Source: Planctomycetaceae bacterium
Lineage (GTDB): Bacteria; Planctomycetota; Planctomycetia; Planctomycetales; Planctomycetaceae
Direction of reading: 5' to 3'
Length of the DNA stretch: 32,070 nucleotides
Assembly: GCA_028291605.1 (NCBI GenBank)
Contig: JAQGHS010000760.1
Coordinates: 1-32,070 of the forward strand
This document shows positions 14,305 to 22,328 of this stretch, one piece after another. Both the position numbers and the translations under genes were made by a program. The notes under the pieces were generated by a model. The model ran no database searches. It was not told the origin of the DNA and saw only the letters and a program-made list of their open reading frames with translations. How positions within the stretch are numbered: the first letter of the stretch is position 1; each line of letters begins with the position of its first letter.

Positions 14305-16911
14305 ATGTCACTCGTCGACTATCAACGCAAACGCAACTTCACTCAGACTGCCGAGCCGCCTGCCCGGACGGTCAAGAAGCACGGGTCACAGTTTGTGATC
14401 CAAAAACATGCCGCCAGCCATCTGCACTACGATTTCCGGCTGGAGATGGATGGAGTGCTGAAGAGCTGGGCGGTCCCCCACGGACCGAGTCTCGATCCGT
14501 CACAAAAACGGCTCGCCGTGGAAGTAGAAGACCATCCCCTCGCCTACGCGACGTTTGAAGGAACAATTCCCGCCGGCCAATACGGTGGCGGCACCGTCAT
14601 GGTGTGGGATCGCGGGACCTGGTCCGCGGTCGGAGACGCCGAGGCCGGTTATCGCGATGGAAAACTGAAGTTCGTCCTAGAAGGAGAGAAGCTGCACGGC
14701 GGCTGGACCCTCGTCCGGATGCGCGCGCGTGAGGGCGAGAAACGTCATAACTGGCTGCTCATTAAAGAACGCGACTCGGATGCCGTGCCGCTCGCCAAAT
14801 CGGACATCCTGGAAGCGCGCCCCGAGAGTGTCGCAACAGGCCGGTCGATGGACGAGATCAGCGGAGGGGAAGAGCCCTCGCCCCGTGCCAAGAAGCATCC
14901 CGCGGGTTCGAAACGCGCTCAACCGCGATCGACGAGCGGTCGGGTCAAATCGTCATTTCCCGAAGTCAGCGTACCGGAACTCGCGACGCTGGTGGCCAAG
15001 CCGCCCGACGGACCGGATTGGCTGCACGAGGTCAAGTTCGACGGGTACCGGATTCTCTGCCACTTCAACAAGGGACAGGCGATTCTGCGCAGCCGTAGCC
15101 AACTCGATTGGACACACCGTTTCCCGGAAATTGCCAAGGCTCTCGAACAGTTGGAAGCGCGTCAGGCGGTTATCGACGGTGAGATCGTAGCAGAAGCCAA
15201 GAACGGCCTCTCCAGCTTTCAAGATCTGCAAGTGGCACTCACCGAACATGCCACACAGAAGTTGCGATACTATGTGTTCGACCTGCTCTATCTGGATGGA
15301 TACGACCTGCGCGGCTTGCCGTTAGCAGAACGTCGACGGCAATTACAAGAATTAGTCGGGACCGCGCTCCAGCCACACGTCAACCTCTCTCATGAGTTAA
15401 AAGGGAGCGGCGAAGAGGTCTTTCGTCAGTGTGCCAAACATGGTTGGGAAGGGGTGGTCTCGAAGCGACGTGATAGTCTCTACAAAGGAGGACGAGGCGG
15501 GCAATGGCTCAAAGCGAAATGGGCCCAGCGTGACGAGTTTGTGATCGGCGGCTTCACCGATTCCACTTCGACCCATAAATCGATGGGGGCCCTGCTGCTT
15601 GGCTACTATGACAATCAGAAACAACTGACCTACGCCGGCAAGGTGGGAACAGGTTTCTCCGAGGCGGCACTCGATGAACTCCATGCGGCATTGGTGCCTC
15701 TCGAACGGAAAACATGCCCCTTCGCTGCCGAATCCAATCCCGAGTCAACCTCGCGTACGCACTGGGTGCGGCCCCAACTTGTCGCTCAGATTGCCTACAG
15801 CAATATGACACGCGACGGTCGCTTGCGACATTCTGTTTACCACGGCCTGCGTGAGGATAAGCCGGCTGCGAGTGTGGTCCGCGATACGCCACAAGCCGTT
15901 CAGTCAACGGCCCCGGTCGAGGCAGCAACGCGCCCCAATAGGAAATCGTCGAAGAAAACGAAGACTTCATCCGCTAAGCTAGCGAACCATTCCGCTCCGG
16001 TAGATCCACCGCCCGAAGTCGGCACTATCGAACTGACCCATCCCGAGCGGATCATGTATCCGGCCGAGGGCATCACCAAACTGCACGTGGCGACCTATTA
16101 CGCGGAAATCGTCGAGTGGATTCTGCCGCATATCGCCGACCGGCCGTTGTCTCTCTTAAGATGTCCCGAGGGGCAGGGGGGCCCATCCTTTTATCAAAAG
16201 CACGCCTCGGCGGGGATGTCATCTGCGGTCCGGCAGATTCCTATCAAAGAGGCGAACAAGACGGACATTTACCTGGCCATTAATAACTTGGATGGACTGT
16301 TGTCGCTCATCCAGATGGGTGTTCTCGAAATCCATCCGTGGGGCACGACAACAGATGATCTGGAGCATCCGGACCGCATGATCTTCGACTTCGATCCCGA
16401 TCCCGCCGTTAAGTGGCCTCAGGTCGTCACCGCGGCCCAACAGCTTCGGGACCGACTACAAGCCCTGGGGCTCGAGTCCTTCGTCAAGACAACCGGGGGC
16501 AAGGGTCTGCATGTCGTCGTCCCCTTGTCGCGTCGGAACGATTGGACCGAGGTGAAAGAGTTTTCCAAGTCGATAGCCAACCAAATCGTTGCCGACGCAC
16601 CGGACGACTTCACGGCAACCATGAGCAAGTCGGCCAGGGCTGGCAAGATCTTTATCGATTACTTACGAAATACTCGCGGCGCCACGGCCATCGCACCCTA
16701 TTCAACACGGGCTCGTAAAGGAGCACCCGTCGCAATGCCCCTCTCGTGGGATGAATTGACGGCGAAGACCGAGCCCGGGGACTACAACATCAACACGACC
16801 AACAAACGATTAAGCGCCCTCAAGAAAGATCCGTGGAACGAACTCACGGAAATTAGACAGTCAATCACCGCCGCAATGCGTCGCAAACTCGGCACCGCAA
16901 GTGCAAAGTAG
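14305..16911 (+). CDS. ligD: ATP-dependent DNA ligase LigD (phosphoesterase-ligase-polymerase)
   Basis: The 868-residue protein joins double-strand breaks held by Ku. The domain order is that of Pseudomonas LigD. The N-terminal 3'-phosphoesterase (about 1-175) has the HxxxxxHxDxR metal site (His35, His41, Asp43, Arg45) and EDHPLAY. A charged linker follows (about 185-215). The adenylyltransferase/OB-fold ligase (about 220-530) has nucleotidyl Lys244 in KFDGYR, and DGEIVAE and GWEGVVSKRRDS motifs. A Lys-rich linker leads to the primase-like polymerase (about 570-868), with the catalytic DFDPDP pair Asp695/Asp697, TTGGKGLHVV, and Asp785 in KIFIDYLRN. All key residues are present, so I expect a full enzyme. 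The ATG at 14305 has AGGGG nine bases upstream. An open frame continues 78 codons upstream but looks non-coding. The TAG stop is part of the GTAG head of the repeat that follows. Ku is convergent downstream. Confidence 0.95.
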   Translation: MSLVDYQRKRNFTQTAEPPARTVKKHGSQFVIQKHAASHLHYDFRLEMDGVLKSWAVPHGPSLDPSQKRLAVEVEDHPLAYATFEGTIPAGQYGGGTVMVWDRGTWSAVGDAEAGYRDGKLKFVLEGEKLHGGWTLVRMRAREGEKRHNWLLIKERDSDAVPLAKSDILEARPESVATGRSMDEISGGEEPSPRAKKHPAGSKRAQPRSTSGRVKSSFPEVSVPELATLVAKPPDGPDWLHEVKFDGYRILCHFNKGQAILRSRSQLDWTHRFPEIAKALEQLEARQAVIDGEIVAEAKNGLSSFQDLQVALTEHATQKLRYYVFDLLYLDGYDLRGLPLAERRRQLQELVGTALQPHVNLSHELKGSGEEVFRQCAKHGWEGVVSKRRDSLYKGGRGGQWLKAKWAQRDEFVIGGFTDSTSTHKSMGALLLGYYDNQKQLTYAGKVGTGFSEAALDELHAALVPLERKTCPFAAESNPESTSRTHWVRPQLVAQIAYSNMTRDGRLRHSVYHGLREDKPAASVVRDTPQAVQSTAPVEAATRPNRKSSKKTKTSSAKLANHSAPVDPPPEVGTIELTHPERIMYPAEGITKLHVATYYAEIVEWILPHIADRPLSLLRCPEGQGGPSFYQKHASAGMSSAVRQIPIKEANKTDIYLAINNLDGLLSLIQMGVLEIHPWGTTTDDLEHPDRMIFDFDPDPAVKWPQVVTAAQQLRDRLQALGLESFVKTTGGKGLHVVVPLSRRNDWTEVKEFSKSIANQIVADAPDDFTATMSKSARAGKIFIDYLRNTRGATAIAPYSTRARKGAPVAMPLSWDELTAKTEPGDYNINTTNKRLSALKKDPWNELTEIRQSITAAMRRKLGTASAK

Positions 16912-17014
16912 CCTTCACGCGGAGTGTGAAGATAGCCGAGCGCGCAGTTGACGCTGAATGTAGTAGAGGTTCCTCCACGCGCTCGGCTTACTTCACGCGG
17001 AGCGTGAAGGCTAC
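16908..17014. repeat. REPIN-like inverted repeat pair between ligD and ku
   Basis: Two GTAG-headed hairpins face each other. The left one is GTAG-C-CTTCACGC-GGA-GTGTGAAG (16908-16931). The right one, read on the minus strand, is GTAG-C-CTTCACGC-TCC-GCGTGAAG (17014-16991). An inner 11-bp inverted repeat (AGCCGAGCGCG at 16934-16944, complement at 16978-16988) strengthens the pairing. The first GTAG contains the ligD stop codon and the second ends 10 bases before the ku stop. It could double as a bidirectional terminator for the convergent genes. Confidence 0.85.
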
Positions 17015-17024
17015 CATCCACAAA

Positions 17025-17918
17025 TCAAGCTCGCTTCGATGCCCGAGCCTTCTTCTTCGGCGCAGCCTTCAGCGTACGTGCAGCATGTGTCGGATGTGCG
17101 GTCTTTTTCGAAACCGACGAAGCACCCGGCTTACTGACAGCTTTGACGCTCTTCTTCAGTGCATCCATAAAGTTAATCACATCCGGCCCCTCTTCAGCCG
17201 CCGGAGCTGTAATCTTCTTACCCTTCACTTTTGACTTGATCAACTCCTGCATCCGCTCCATATAGTCATCCGCATATTGATCGGGATCGAAATGAGTCTG
17301 CTTCATCTGGTCGATCAGAGAATGTGCCAACTTCAAATCATTCGCAGTCACGGACACAGTCCGCACTTCATCATCAAACGCGGCAGCAAGACGCAACTCA
17401 CCTCCATAGTGCAACATATCGATGATCAGCAGCCGCTCAGTAGCGCGCAATCTGACGAGGCGTTGTTTCCTCGAGATGACAATTTCCCCTACACCATACA
17501 GTCCATCCTTGAATAGACTTTCGCGAATGATCGCGTACGGCTTATCCCCCACGCGACCGTCGGGCACCAGGTAATATGTCTGACCGGCCGCAAACACTGG
17601 ATCGATCTTGTCGGGTGTGACAAACGCCTCGATATTCAAAGATTTCTCCAACACCGCACCGAGCGCTGCCAGCTCGTCGGGCTCCATAATCGCATATTGC
17701 CCCTTGGCATATTCATAGCCCGAAACGATCTCATCCTTCGAGACCTCCCCATGAATCGGGCAAACCTTCTGGTATTGAATGCGACTCTTGCACGTCTTGT
17801 GCAACCGGTGCAGCGCGATTTCGGAGGTGTCTTTCCCTGCCGAAGAGGTGTAGGCCTGCACGGGGATCGAGGCCAGGCTGATCTTCAGGTGCCCCTTCCA
17901 GGAGGAATGTGGCGGCAT
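17025..17918 (-). CDS. ku: Ku protein, DNA end-binding for non-homologous end joining
   Basis: The 297-residue product has the bacterial Ku core: WKGHLKISLASIPVQAY at the start, LHKTCKSRIQYQKVCPIHGEVSKDEIVSGYEYAKGQY, the segment YYLVPDGRVGDKPYAIIRESL, and MLHYGGELR. These form the beta-barrel that encircles DNA ends as a homodimer. After about residue 235 comes a Lys/Ala-rich tail (KKTAHPTHAARTLKAAPKKKARASKRA region), typical of bacterial Ku and involved in DNA and LigD contact in studied species. GGAAAG precedes the ATG at 17918. It is convergent with ligD, 113 bases apart including the REPIN-like repeat, so the two are not one operon. One complete copy is seen. Confidence 0.95.
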   Translation of the reverse strand: MPPHSSWKGHLKISLASIPVQAYTSSAGKDTSEIALHRLHKTCKSRIQYQKVCPIHGEVSKDEIVSGYEYAKGQYAIMEPDELAALGAVLEKSLNIEAFVTPDKIDPVFAAGQTYYLVPDGRVGDKPYAIIRESLFKDGLYGVGEIVISRKQRLVRLRATERLLIIDMLHYGGELRLAAAFDDEVRTVSVTANDLKLAHSLIDQMKQTHFDPDQYADDYMERMQELIKSKVKGKKITAPAAEEGPDVINFMDALKKSVKAVSKPGASSVSKKTAHPTHAARTLKAAPKKKARASKRA

Positions 17919-17948
17919 GTTGCGGTGCTTTCCAGCCAGGCCTCAGGC

Positions 17949-17968
17949 ATACCCGTCTTCACGGGTAT
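17949..17968 (-). promoter_or_regulatory. Perfect hairpin in the ku leader
   Basis: ATACCCGT-CTTC-ACGGGTAT is a perfect 8-bp stem with a 4-nt loop, 31 bases upstream of the ku start codon on the minus strand. It may be an operator or an RNA stem in the leader. The remaining 17969-18382 interval shows no gene or signal I can support. Confidence 0.3.
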
Positions 17969-18382
17969 AAGGCCGGCTTGTTAGTAGAGCGGGCAAGCAG
18001 GACCTGCAATAGCGACGGATCGCCCTTAATAGGGGAGACCAATCGAAGCCAGATCTGCCTCACCTGGTGATCTACAGCTCAAATGCTGTGCCATGATCAT
18101 CGGAAATGATTCCGCTGACTTTCCGGCGGCGATTCGCATGGATCAAAGGCGAATCAAAAACGCTATCACCCTCTTTTTGACCGGCGTTACCACATTCCGG
18201 TCCGCGGATTACCATCAAGTCCAATCACTATTTCACGAGTTGGCCGATCACAAACCAGACTGACCGTTAATTGCTCATTTCGCAAACAATCTTGGGGCTC
18301 GCTCCAGAAGACTGTTGTTGCCGGGGTATCGGGACTGATTCACGCATCGCCATGACTCCCGCCAGATTCTTTGTCCGGCCGT

Positions 18383-18724
18383 TCATCTGTCGGGGACCTC
18401 GTAGACAGCGGTCTCGTGAACAGGAGCCGATTGGACGCGACTTCTGGTCAGATAGTCGCTGACGACGAGATTGAACAGAATCGCCAGCCAGACGAAGCCG
18501 GCTCCCGACGCCAGCCAGATCAAGGGCTTCGCGTAATACACCCGCATGAAAAACAGCACAATCAGGCTGGCCTTCAGCGAAGCGATACCGGCGGCAGCAA
18601 CGAAGTTCCAATAGCCCAGGTCTGTCCGCGACGCCCACACCGTCACGGCCAGCAGAAACAGCAACGCGGCATAGACCGCGATGTTCAGGGTCAGTGACGG
18701 TACCTTGGTCTTGATTTGAGACAT
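18383..18724 (-). CDS. ctaF: Cytochrome c oxidase subunit IV (CtaF-like)
   Basis: The 113-residue membrane protein has three hydrophobic helices: LTLNIAVYAALLFLLAVTVWAS, GIASLKASLIVLFFMRVYY and LIWLASGAGFVWLAILFNLVVSDYL. The pattern 'AxxKASLIxLFFMxxxx' is the hallmark of the CyoD/CtaF-like subunit IV of heme-copper oxidases. It helps assembly or stability and carries no cofactor. The ATG at 18724 is preceded by GGAG. A longer upstream frame (57 more codons) runs through the repeat at 18751-18820 and is rejected. It is the last gene of the respiratory cluster, 92 bases after ctaE, with a REPIN-like repeat in the gap. Confidence 0.88.
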   Translation of the reverse strand: MSQIKTKVPSLTLNIAVYAALLFLLAVTVWASRTDLGYWNFVAAAGIASLKASLIVLFFMRVYYAKPLIWLASGAGFVWLAILFNLVVSDYLTRSRVQSAPVHETAVYEVPDR

Positions 18725-18750
18725 CGTGAGCTTCTCCACAACCCTTTGTC

Positions 18751-18820
18751 CGTAGCAGAACTCGCCAAGAGTTCTGGCCGCATACCCCACAGCCCCCGAA
18801 GTCTTGGCGACTTCGGCTAC
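18751..18820. repeat. REPIN-like pair between ctaE and ctaF with co-varying stems
   Basis: On the plus strand: GTAG-CAGAACTC-GCCAA-GAGTTCTG begins at 18753. On the minus strand: GTAG-CCGAAGTC-GCCAA-GACTTCGG begins at 18820. Head, stem length (8 bp) and loop GCCAA are identical. The stems differ at two positions, and both changes are compensated on the other arm. The minus-strand GTAG contains the ctaE stop codon. Confidence 0.85.
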
Positions 18821-19515
18821 ATCGCAACTGAGCCGCTCGCAGATACCAGATAAAAGAACGGGAACAGATAAACCCACACCAGATCCACGAAATGCCAATA
18901 CAAGCCCACGTTGTGGACGACGATGGAGCTCGAATCACGCAAGGGAGACCTGCACGCCACGATCACGAGCAGCGCCAACATCACCAACCCCGCCACCATG
19001 TGCAACGCGTGCAAACCGGTCATCAGAAAATACAGATTAAAGAACTCCATCATCCCCGTCCGCTGCTCACCCGCGGGCGCGAACGTCCAGCCGGCAAATG
19101 GAACCAGGTGCTCTGCATATTTATGGTAGTACTCCAACCCCTTGATCCCCAGGAAGACCATTCCTAATAACAACGTCGCCACCAGCAATCCAATCATCCA
19201 CCGACGTTGAGACATCTCTGAGGCCCGCACGGCGAGCGCCATCGTCAAACTGCTGGTTAGTAAGACGCCCGTGTTCACAGTCCCCAGCATGACATCCATC
19301 TGCCGGCTGCCCATCGCAAACGCGACCGGATACCACTCACGATAGACGAGATACGCCAGGAAGAAGGCCCCGAAGAACATGATCTCAGTCGCCAGAAACA
19401 ACCACATTCCCAACTCGGCAGCGGAATGCTGTTGATCTGCATCGACAAACTGGTGCGCCACGCGGGCCGCGCCATCAGCCCGAACTTCCACGAGTTGGCT
19501 AGCTGGCTTGAACAA
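18817..19515 (-). CDS. ctaE: Cytochrome c oxidase subunit III
   Basis: The 232-residue product carries seven-helix subunit III features: [26 protein letters not shown], the [18 protein letters not shown] segment, [12 protein letters not shown], and [12 protein letters not shown] plus [21 protein letters not shown] at the end. In aa3 and caa3 oxidases this subunit stabilises the dinuclear centre and proton uptake. The start at 19515 lies inside the last codons of ctaD (17-base overlap), indicating coupling. The C-terminal extension after FFYLV is short (SASGSVAM), and the TAG stop comes from the GTAG head of the adjoining repeat, so the original end of the gene may have been altered. Confidence 0.93.
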   Translation of the reverse strand: MFKPASQLVEVRADGAARVAHQFVDADQQHSAAELGMWLFLATEIMFFGAFFLAYLVYREWYPVAFAMGSRQMDVMLGTVNTGVLLTSSLTMALAVRASEMSQRRWMIGLLVATLLLGMVFLGIKGLEYYHKYAEHLVPFAGWTFAPAGEQRTGMMEFFNLYFLMTGLHALHMVAGLVMLALLVIVACRSPLRDSSSIVVHNVGLYWHFVDLVWVYLFPFFYLVSASGSVAM

Positions 19516-21163
19516 TTGAAATCACCTCCTCGGACGGCCCGCGCAAAGCGTCATCGGGACCGAAGCTGTAAGCTTCCTGCGTCACCACGGGAATCTGTTC
19601 GAAGTTGTCGGTCGGGGGCGGTGACGCCGTCTGCCATTCCAAGCCGGTGTGACCAAATGGGTTCTCCGGGGCGACGGCACCGTAAAACATCGACCACACC
19701 AGATAGGTCAGCGGAAAGAAATAGCCAACACCCAAAATGGACGCTCCAGCCGACGACATCACATTCAGGACCTGGAATTCCTCAGGATAAATATGATAGC
19801 GCCGGGGCATCCCGAGATATCCCAGGATAAACTGCGGGAAGAACGTCAGATTGAATCCAACAAAGATCAAGATGGCCGACAGCCGAGCCCAGCTTTCGGG
19901 ATACATGCGGCCGGTCATCTTGGGCCACCAGAAATGAATCCCCCCCAGGAACGCCATCACCGTCCCTCCCACCATGATGTAATGAAAATGAGCCACAACA
20001 AAGTACGTGTCGTGCACATGGACGTCGATCGCCAGGCAGGCGAGAAATAGCCCGGTCAGACCACCCATCGTAAACAGCCCCATGAAACCGAAGGCATACA
20101 GCATCGGCGTCTCCCACGAAATGGAAGCCTTATATAAAGTCGCAGTCCAATTAAAGACCTTAATGCCCGATGGAATGGCAACCAGGAAACTGAGCAAGGA
20201 AAAGATCAAACCCGCATACACGGATTGGCCGCTCACAAACATGTGATGCCCCCACACCAGGAATCCCAGGATGGCAATCGCGAAGCTCGAGTAACCAATG
20301 AACGCGTATCCAAACGGACGGCGCCTTGAGAAACAGGCGACCAATTCGCTGATCACTCCGAATGCCGGCAGCACCATGATGTACACGGCAGGATGAGCGT
20401 AGAACCAGAACAAATGCTGAAATAACAGCGGATCCCCACCCATCGCCGGATCGAAAATGCCGATCCCCAGCCCGCGTTCCAATCCAACGAGCAACAGCGC
20501 GGCCGCGAGCACCGGCGTGGCGAGTACCATAATCAGGCTGGCGGCATACATCGACCAGATAAACAGCGGCAGCCGAAACCACGTGAGTCCCGGACAGCGC
20601 ATCTGATGCGTCGTGACGATGAAATTCAGACCCGTAAGGATCGAAGAAAATCCCGCCACAAACACGCCGACCGCCGTCGCCATGACATAGGTATTCGAAT
20701 ACGTGCTGCTGTAAGGCGTATAGAAAGTCCACCCCGTATCGACACCACCCGCCAGAATGGCCCACATCGTCATCAACCCACCGAGCATATACAGATACCA
20801 GCTCAGCAGATTCAGCCGCGGGAAGGCGAGATCGCGAGCCCCCAGCATCAGCGGAACTAAGAAATTCCCCAGCACGGCGGGAATGGCCGGGATCAGGAAA
20901 AAGAACGTCATCGTGATGCCGTGCATGGTAAACAGTTTGTTATAAGTCTCGGACTCGGTCAGATCCCCTCTCGGCGTCATCAATTCCAATCGCACCACAG
21001 CGGCAGCCAGCCCGCCGATCACGAAGAAAAACGTCACGCCGATCAGATACAGCAAACCGATCCGCTTATGATCGTGCGTCAACAACCAGCTTCGAACGGT
21101 ATATGACGCGTTCAAATAGTTGCGTTTCCGAGTTGTGATCACAGCACCGTTCATAACGCCCAT
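19499..21163 (-). CDS. ctaD: Cytochrome c oxidase subunit I (caa3 type)
   Basis: This catalytic subunit of about 554 residues has 12 helices and binds low-spin heme, heme-CuB centre and proton channels. Visible ligands: His in FTMHGITM, CuB ligands in FYAHPAVY (with the cross-linking Tyr) and WGHHMF, and the two heme His in VVAHFHYIM. The D-channel entry Asp is in GARDLAFPR and the K-channel Lys in PSGIKVFNW. The helix VI Glu of A1 enzymes is absent. A2 enzymes have a Tyr-Ser pair there, but here it is Tyr-Ala (GCT codon at 20396-20398 complement). I chose the ATG at 21163. An in-frame GTG at 21184 and an ATG at 21154 are alternatives; none has a strong ribosome binding site. It follows ctaC after a 186-base gap holding a perfect hairpin. 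Confidence 0.94.
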   Translation of the reverse strand: MGVMNGAVITTRKRNYLNASYTVRSWLLTHDHKRIGLLYLIGVTFFFVIGGLAAAVVRLELMTPRGDLTESETYNKLFTMHGITMTFFFLIPAIPAVLGNFLVPLMLGARDLAFPRLNLLSWYLYMLGGLMTMWAILAGGVDTGWTFYTPYSSTYSNTYVMATAVGVFVAGFSSILTGLNFIVTTHQMRCPGLTWFRLPLFIWSMYAASLIMVLATPVLAAALLLVGLERGLGIGIFDPAMGGDPLLFQHLFWFYAHPAVYIMVLPAFGVISELVACFSRRRPFGYAFIGYSSFAIAILGFLVWGHHMFVSGQSVYAGLIFSLLSFLVAIPSGIKVFNWTATLYKASISWETPMLYAFGFMGLFTMGGLTGLFLACLAIDVHVHDTYFVVAHFHYIMVGGTVMAFLGGIHFWWPKMTGRMYPESWARLSAILIFVGFNLTFFPQFILGYLGMPRRYHIYPEEFQVLNVMSSAGASILGVGYFFPLTYLVWSMFYGAVAPENPFGHTGLEWQTASPPPTDNFEQIPVVTQEAYSFGPDDALRGPSEEVISIVQAS

Positions 21164-21227
21164 TTCAATCTTTATGATATTCACTCTGCGTGGCGACTCT
21201 GTCTTTCCTCAGTACCCTTCTTTGCCT

Positions 21228-21296
21228 TTCTTCGTGTCCTTCGTGACCTTCTGTTCCAATTCTTTTTTAACAGAAGGTCACGAAGGACACGAAGAA
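21228..21296. repeat. Perfect 28-bp hairpin between ctaC and ctaD
   Basis: The arms at 21228-21255 and 21269-21296 are exact reverse complements around a 13-nt loop, with the repeated words TTCGTG and TCCTTCGTG. On the minus strand it lies after the ctaC stop and before ctaD. It could reduce or separate expression of the ACIII half and the oxidase core, or be a neutral repeat. Confidence 0.92.
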
Positions 21297-21349
21297 TTCA
21301 AATACCAGATAACTGTAAGACGTCCTTCATTGATAAATTGGCCGATGTT

Positions 21350-22321
21350 TTACTCCTTCTTTAGTTCGCCTTCTGGCTTTTTCGCGTCGAGTTGGGACAT
21401 CGCTTTAATCTCGGAGATCAGTTGCAAGATCTGCTCTTCACTGACCTGACCTTCGAATGAGGGCATCAGCGCGTGGTATCCGGCCACGATCTTGGCTGCA
21501 GGCCGTAGAATCGATTCGCGCAGGTAATCGTCATCCGCCACAACCTGCTGCCCGTTCTGCAGGGGCACCCTCCGGCCGGCGACGTTCAGCAGTGAAGGGC
21601 CGCGACTCACCTCGCCCCCTGTCATATGGCACGTGTTGCAACGGAGTTGATCAAATAGGCGGCCACCCCCGCCCATCTGCGGCGTCCCGGTGACGACATC
21701 GCTCAACCACTCCTGATAACGGGTGGGTTCCAGTACATGGACTTCGCCGATCATCCCGCTGTGTTTCGCGCCGCAATACTCGGCACAGAACAGGTGATAA
21801 CGACCGACCTTAGACGCTTGAAACCACAACGTCGAATACCGGCCCGGCAGCACATCCTGCTTCACTCGAAAGGCAGGCACATACAGACTATGAATGACGT
21901 CCTCGGAGATCATGTTGATCTTGACCGGCTGATTGAGCGGCACGTGCAGCGCATTGATTTCGGCTCGTCCATTGGGATGCTGAAACTTCCACATCCACTG
22001 CCGCCCCACACAACTGATCTCCAATGCCCCCTCGACCGGATGGCGCTGGGCGAAAAACAGTTTCGCTCCCCAGACGAACAGAATCATCGACAAGATAAAT
22101 GGGCCGACAATCCAGCTCAGCTCAAGCAGCAGCATGTGCGACGGTGTCGCCCGCCGATCCGCCGCAGAATTGCGTCGATACTTAATCGCGAACCAAACGA
22201 TGACCCCGGCAATCCCCAGTGACAGCAGGCCGCTCACCAGCATCAGGAACGCAAATAACAAATCGACATCCGGGGCGAATGTCGAGGCTTGCTCGGGCAG
22301 GAGTCGAAACGAGGTATCCAT
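21350..22321 (-). CDS. ctaC: Cytochrome c oxidase subunit II with fused cytochrome c (caa3 type)
   Basis: The 323-residue protein has two TM helices (DLLFAFLMLVSGLLSLGIAGVIVWF region and LLELSWIVGPFILSMILFVW), then a CuA domain with all ligands: His144, Cys179, Cys183, His187 and Met190 in CAEYCGAKHSGM. A C-terminal cytochrome c domain follows, with heme site CNTCH (228-232) and a later MPSFEG Met ligand. The fused domain lets the oxidase take electrons directly, for example from ACIII cytochromes. The ATG at 22321 has AGGAG ten bases upstream. An upstream in-frame ATG at 22369 would extend it by an Arg-rich leader overlapping the SCO gene and is rejected. It starts seven bases after the SCO stop. 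Confidence 0.94.
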   Translation of the reverse strand: MDTSFRLLPEQASTFAPDVDLLFAFLMLVSGLLSLGIAGVIVWFAIKYRRNSAADRRATPSHMLLLELSWIVGPFILSMILFVWGAKLFFAQRHPVEGALEISCVGRQWMWKFQHPNGRAEINALHVPLNQPVKINMISEDVIHSLYVPAFRVKQDVLPGRYSTLWFQASKVGRYHLFCAEYCGAKHSGMIGEVHVLEPTRYQEWLSDVVTGTPQMGGGGRLFDQLRCNTCHMTGGEVSRGPSLLNVAGRRVPLQNGQQVVADDDYLRESILRPAAKIVAGYHALMPSFEGQVSEEQILQLISEIKAMSQLDAKKPEGELKKE

Positions 22322-22328
22322 GGCCGGC

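Noticed and set aside
20010-20170. Apparent loss of the K-channel lysine in subunit I (Glu in SWETPMLYA)
   Set aside because: The K-channel lysine lies in the PSGIKVFNW segment and is present; the Glu position is not the channel residue.
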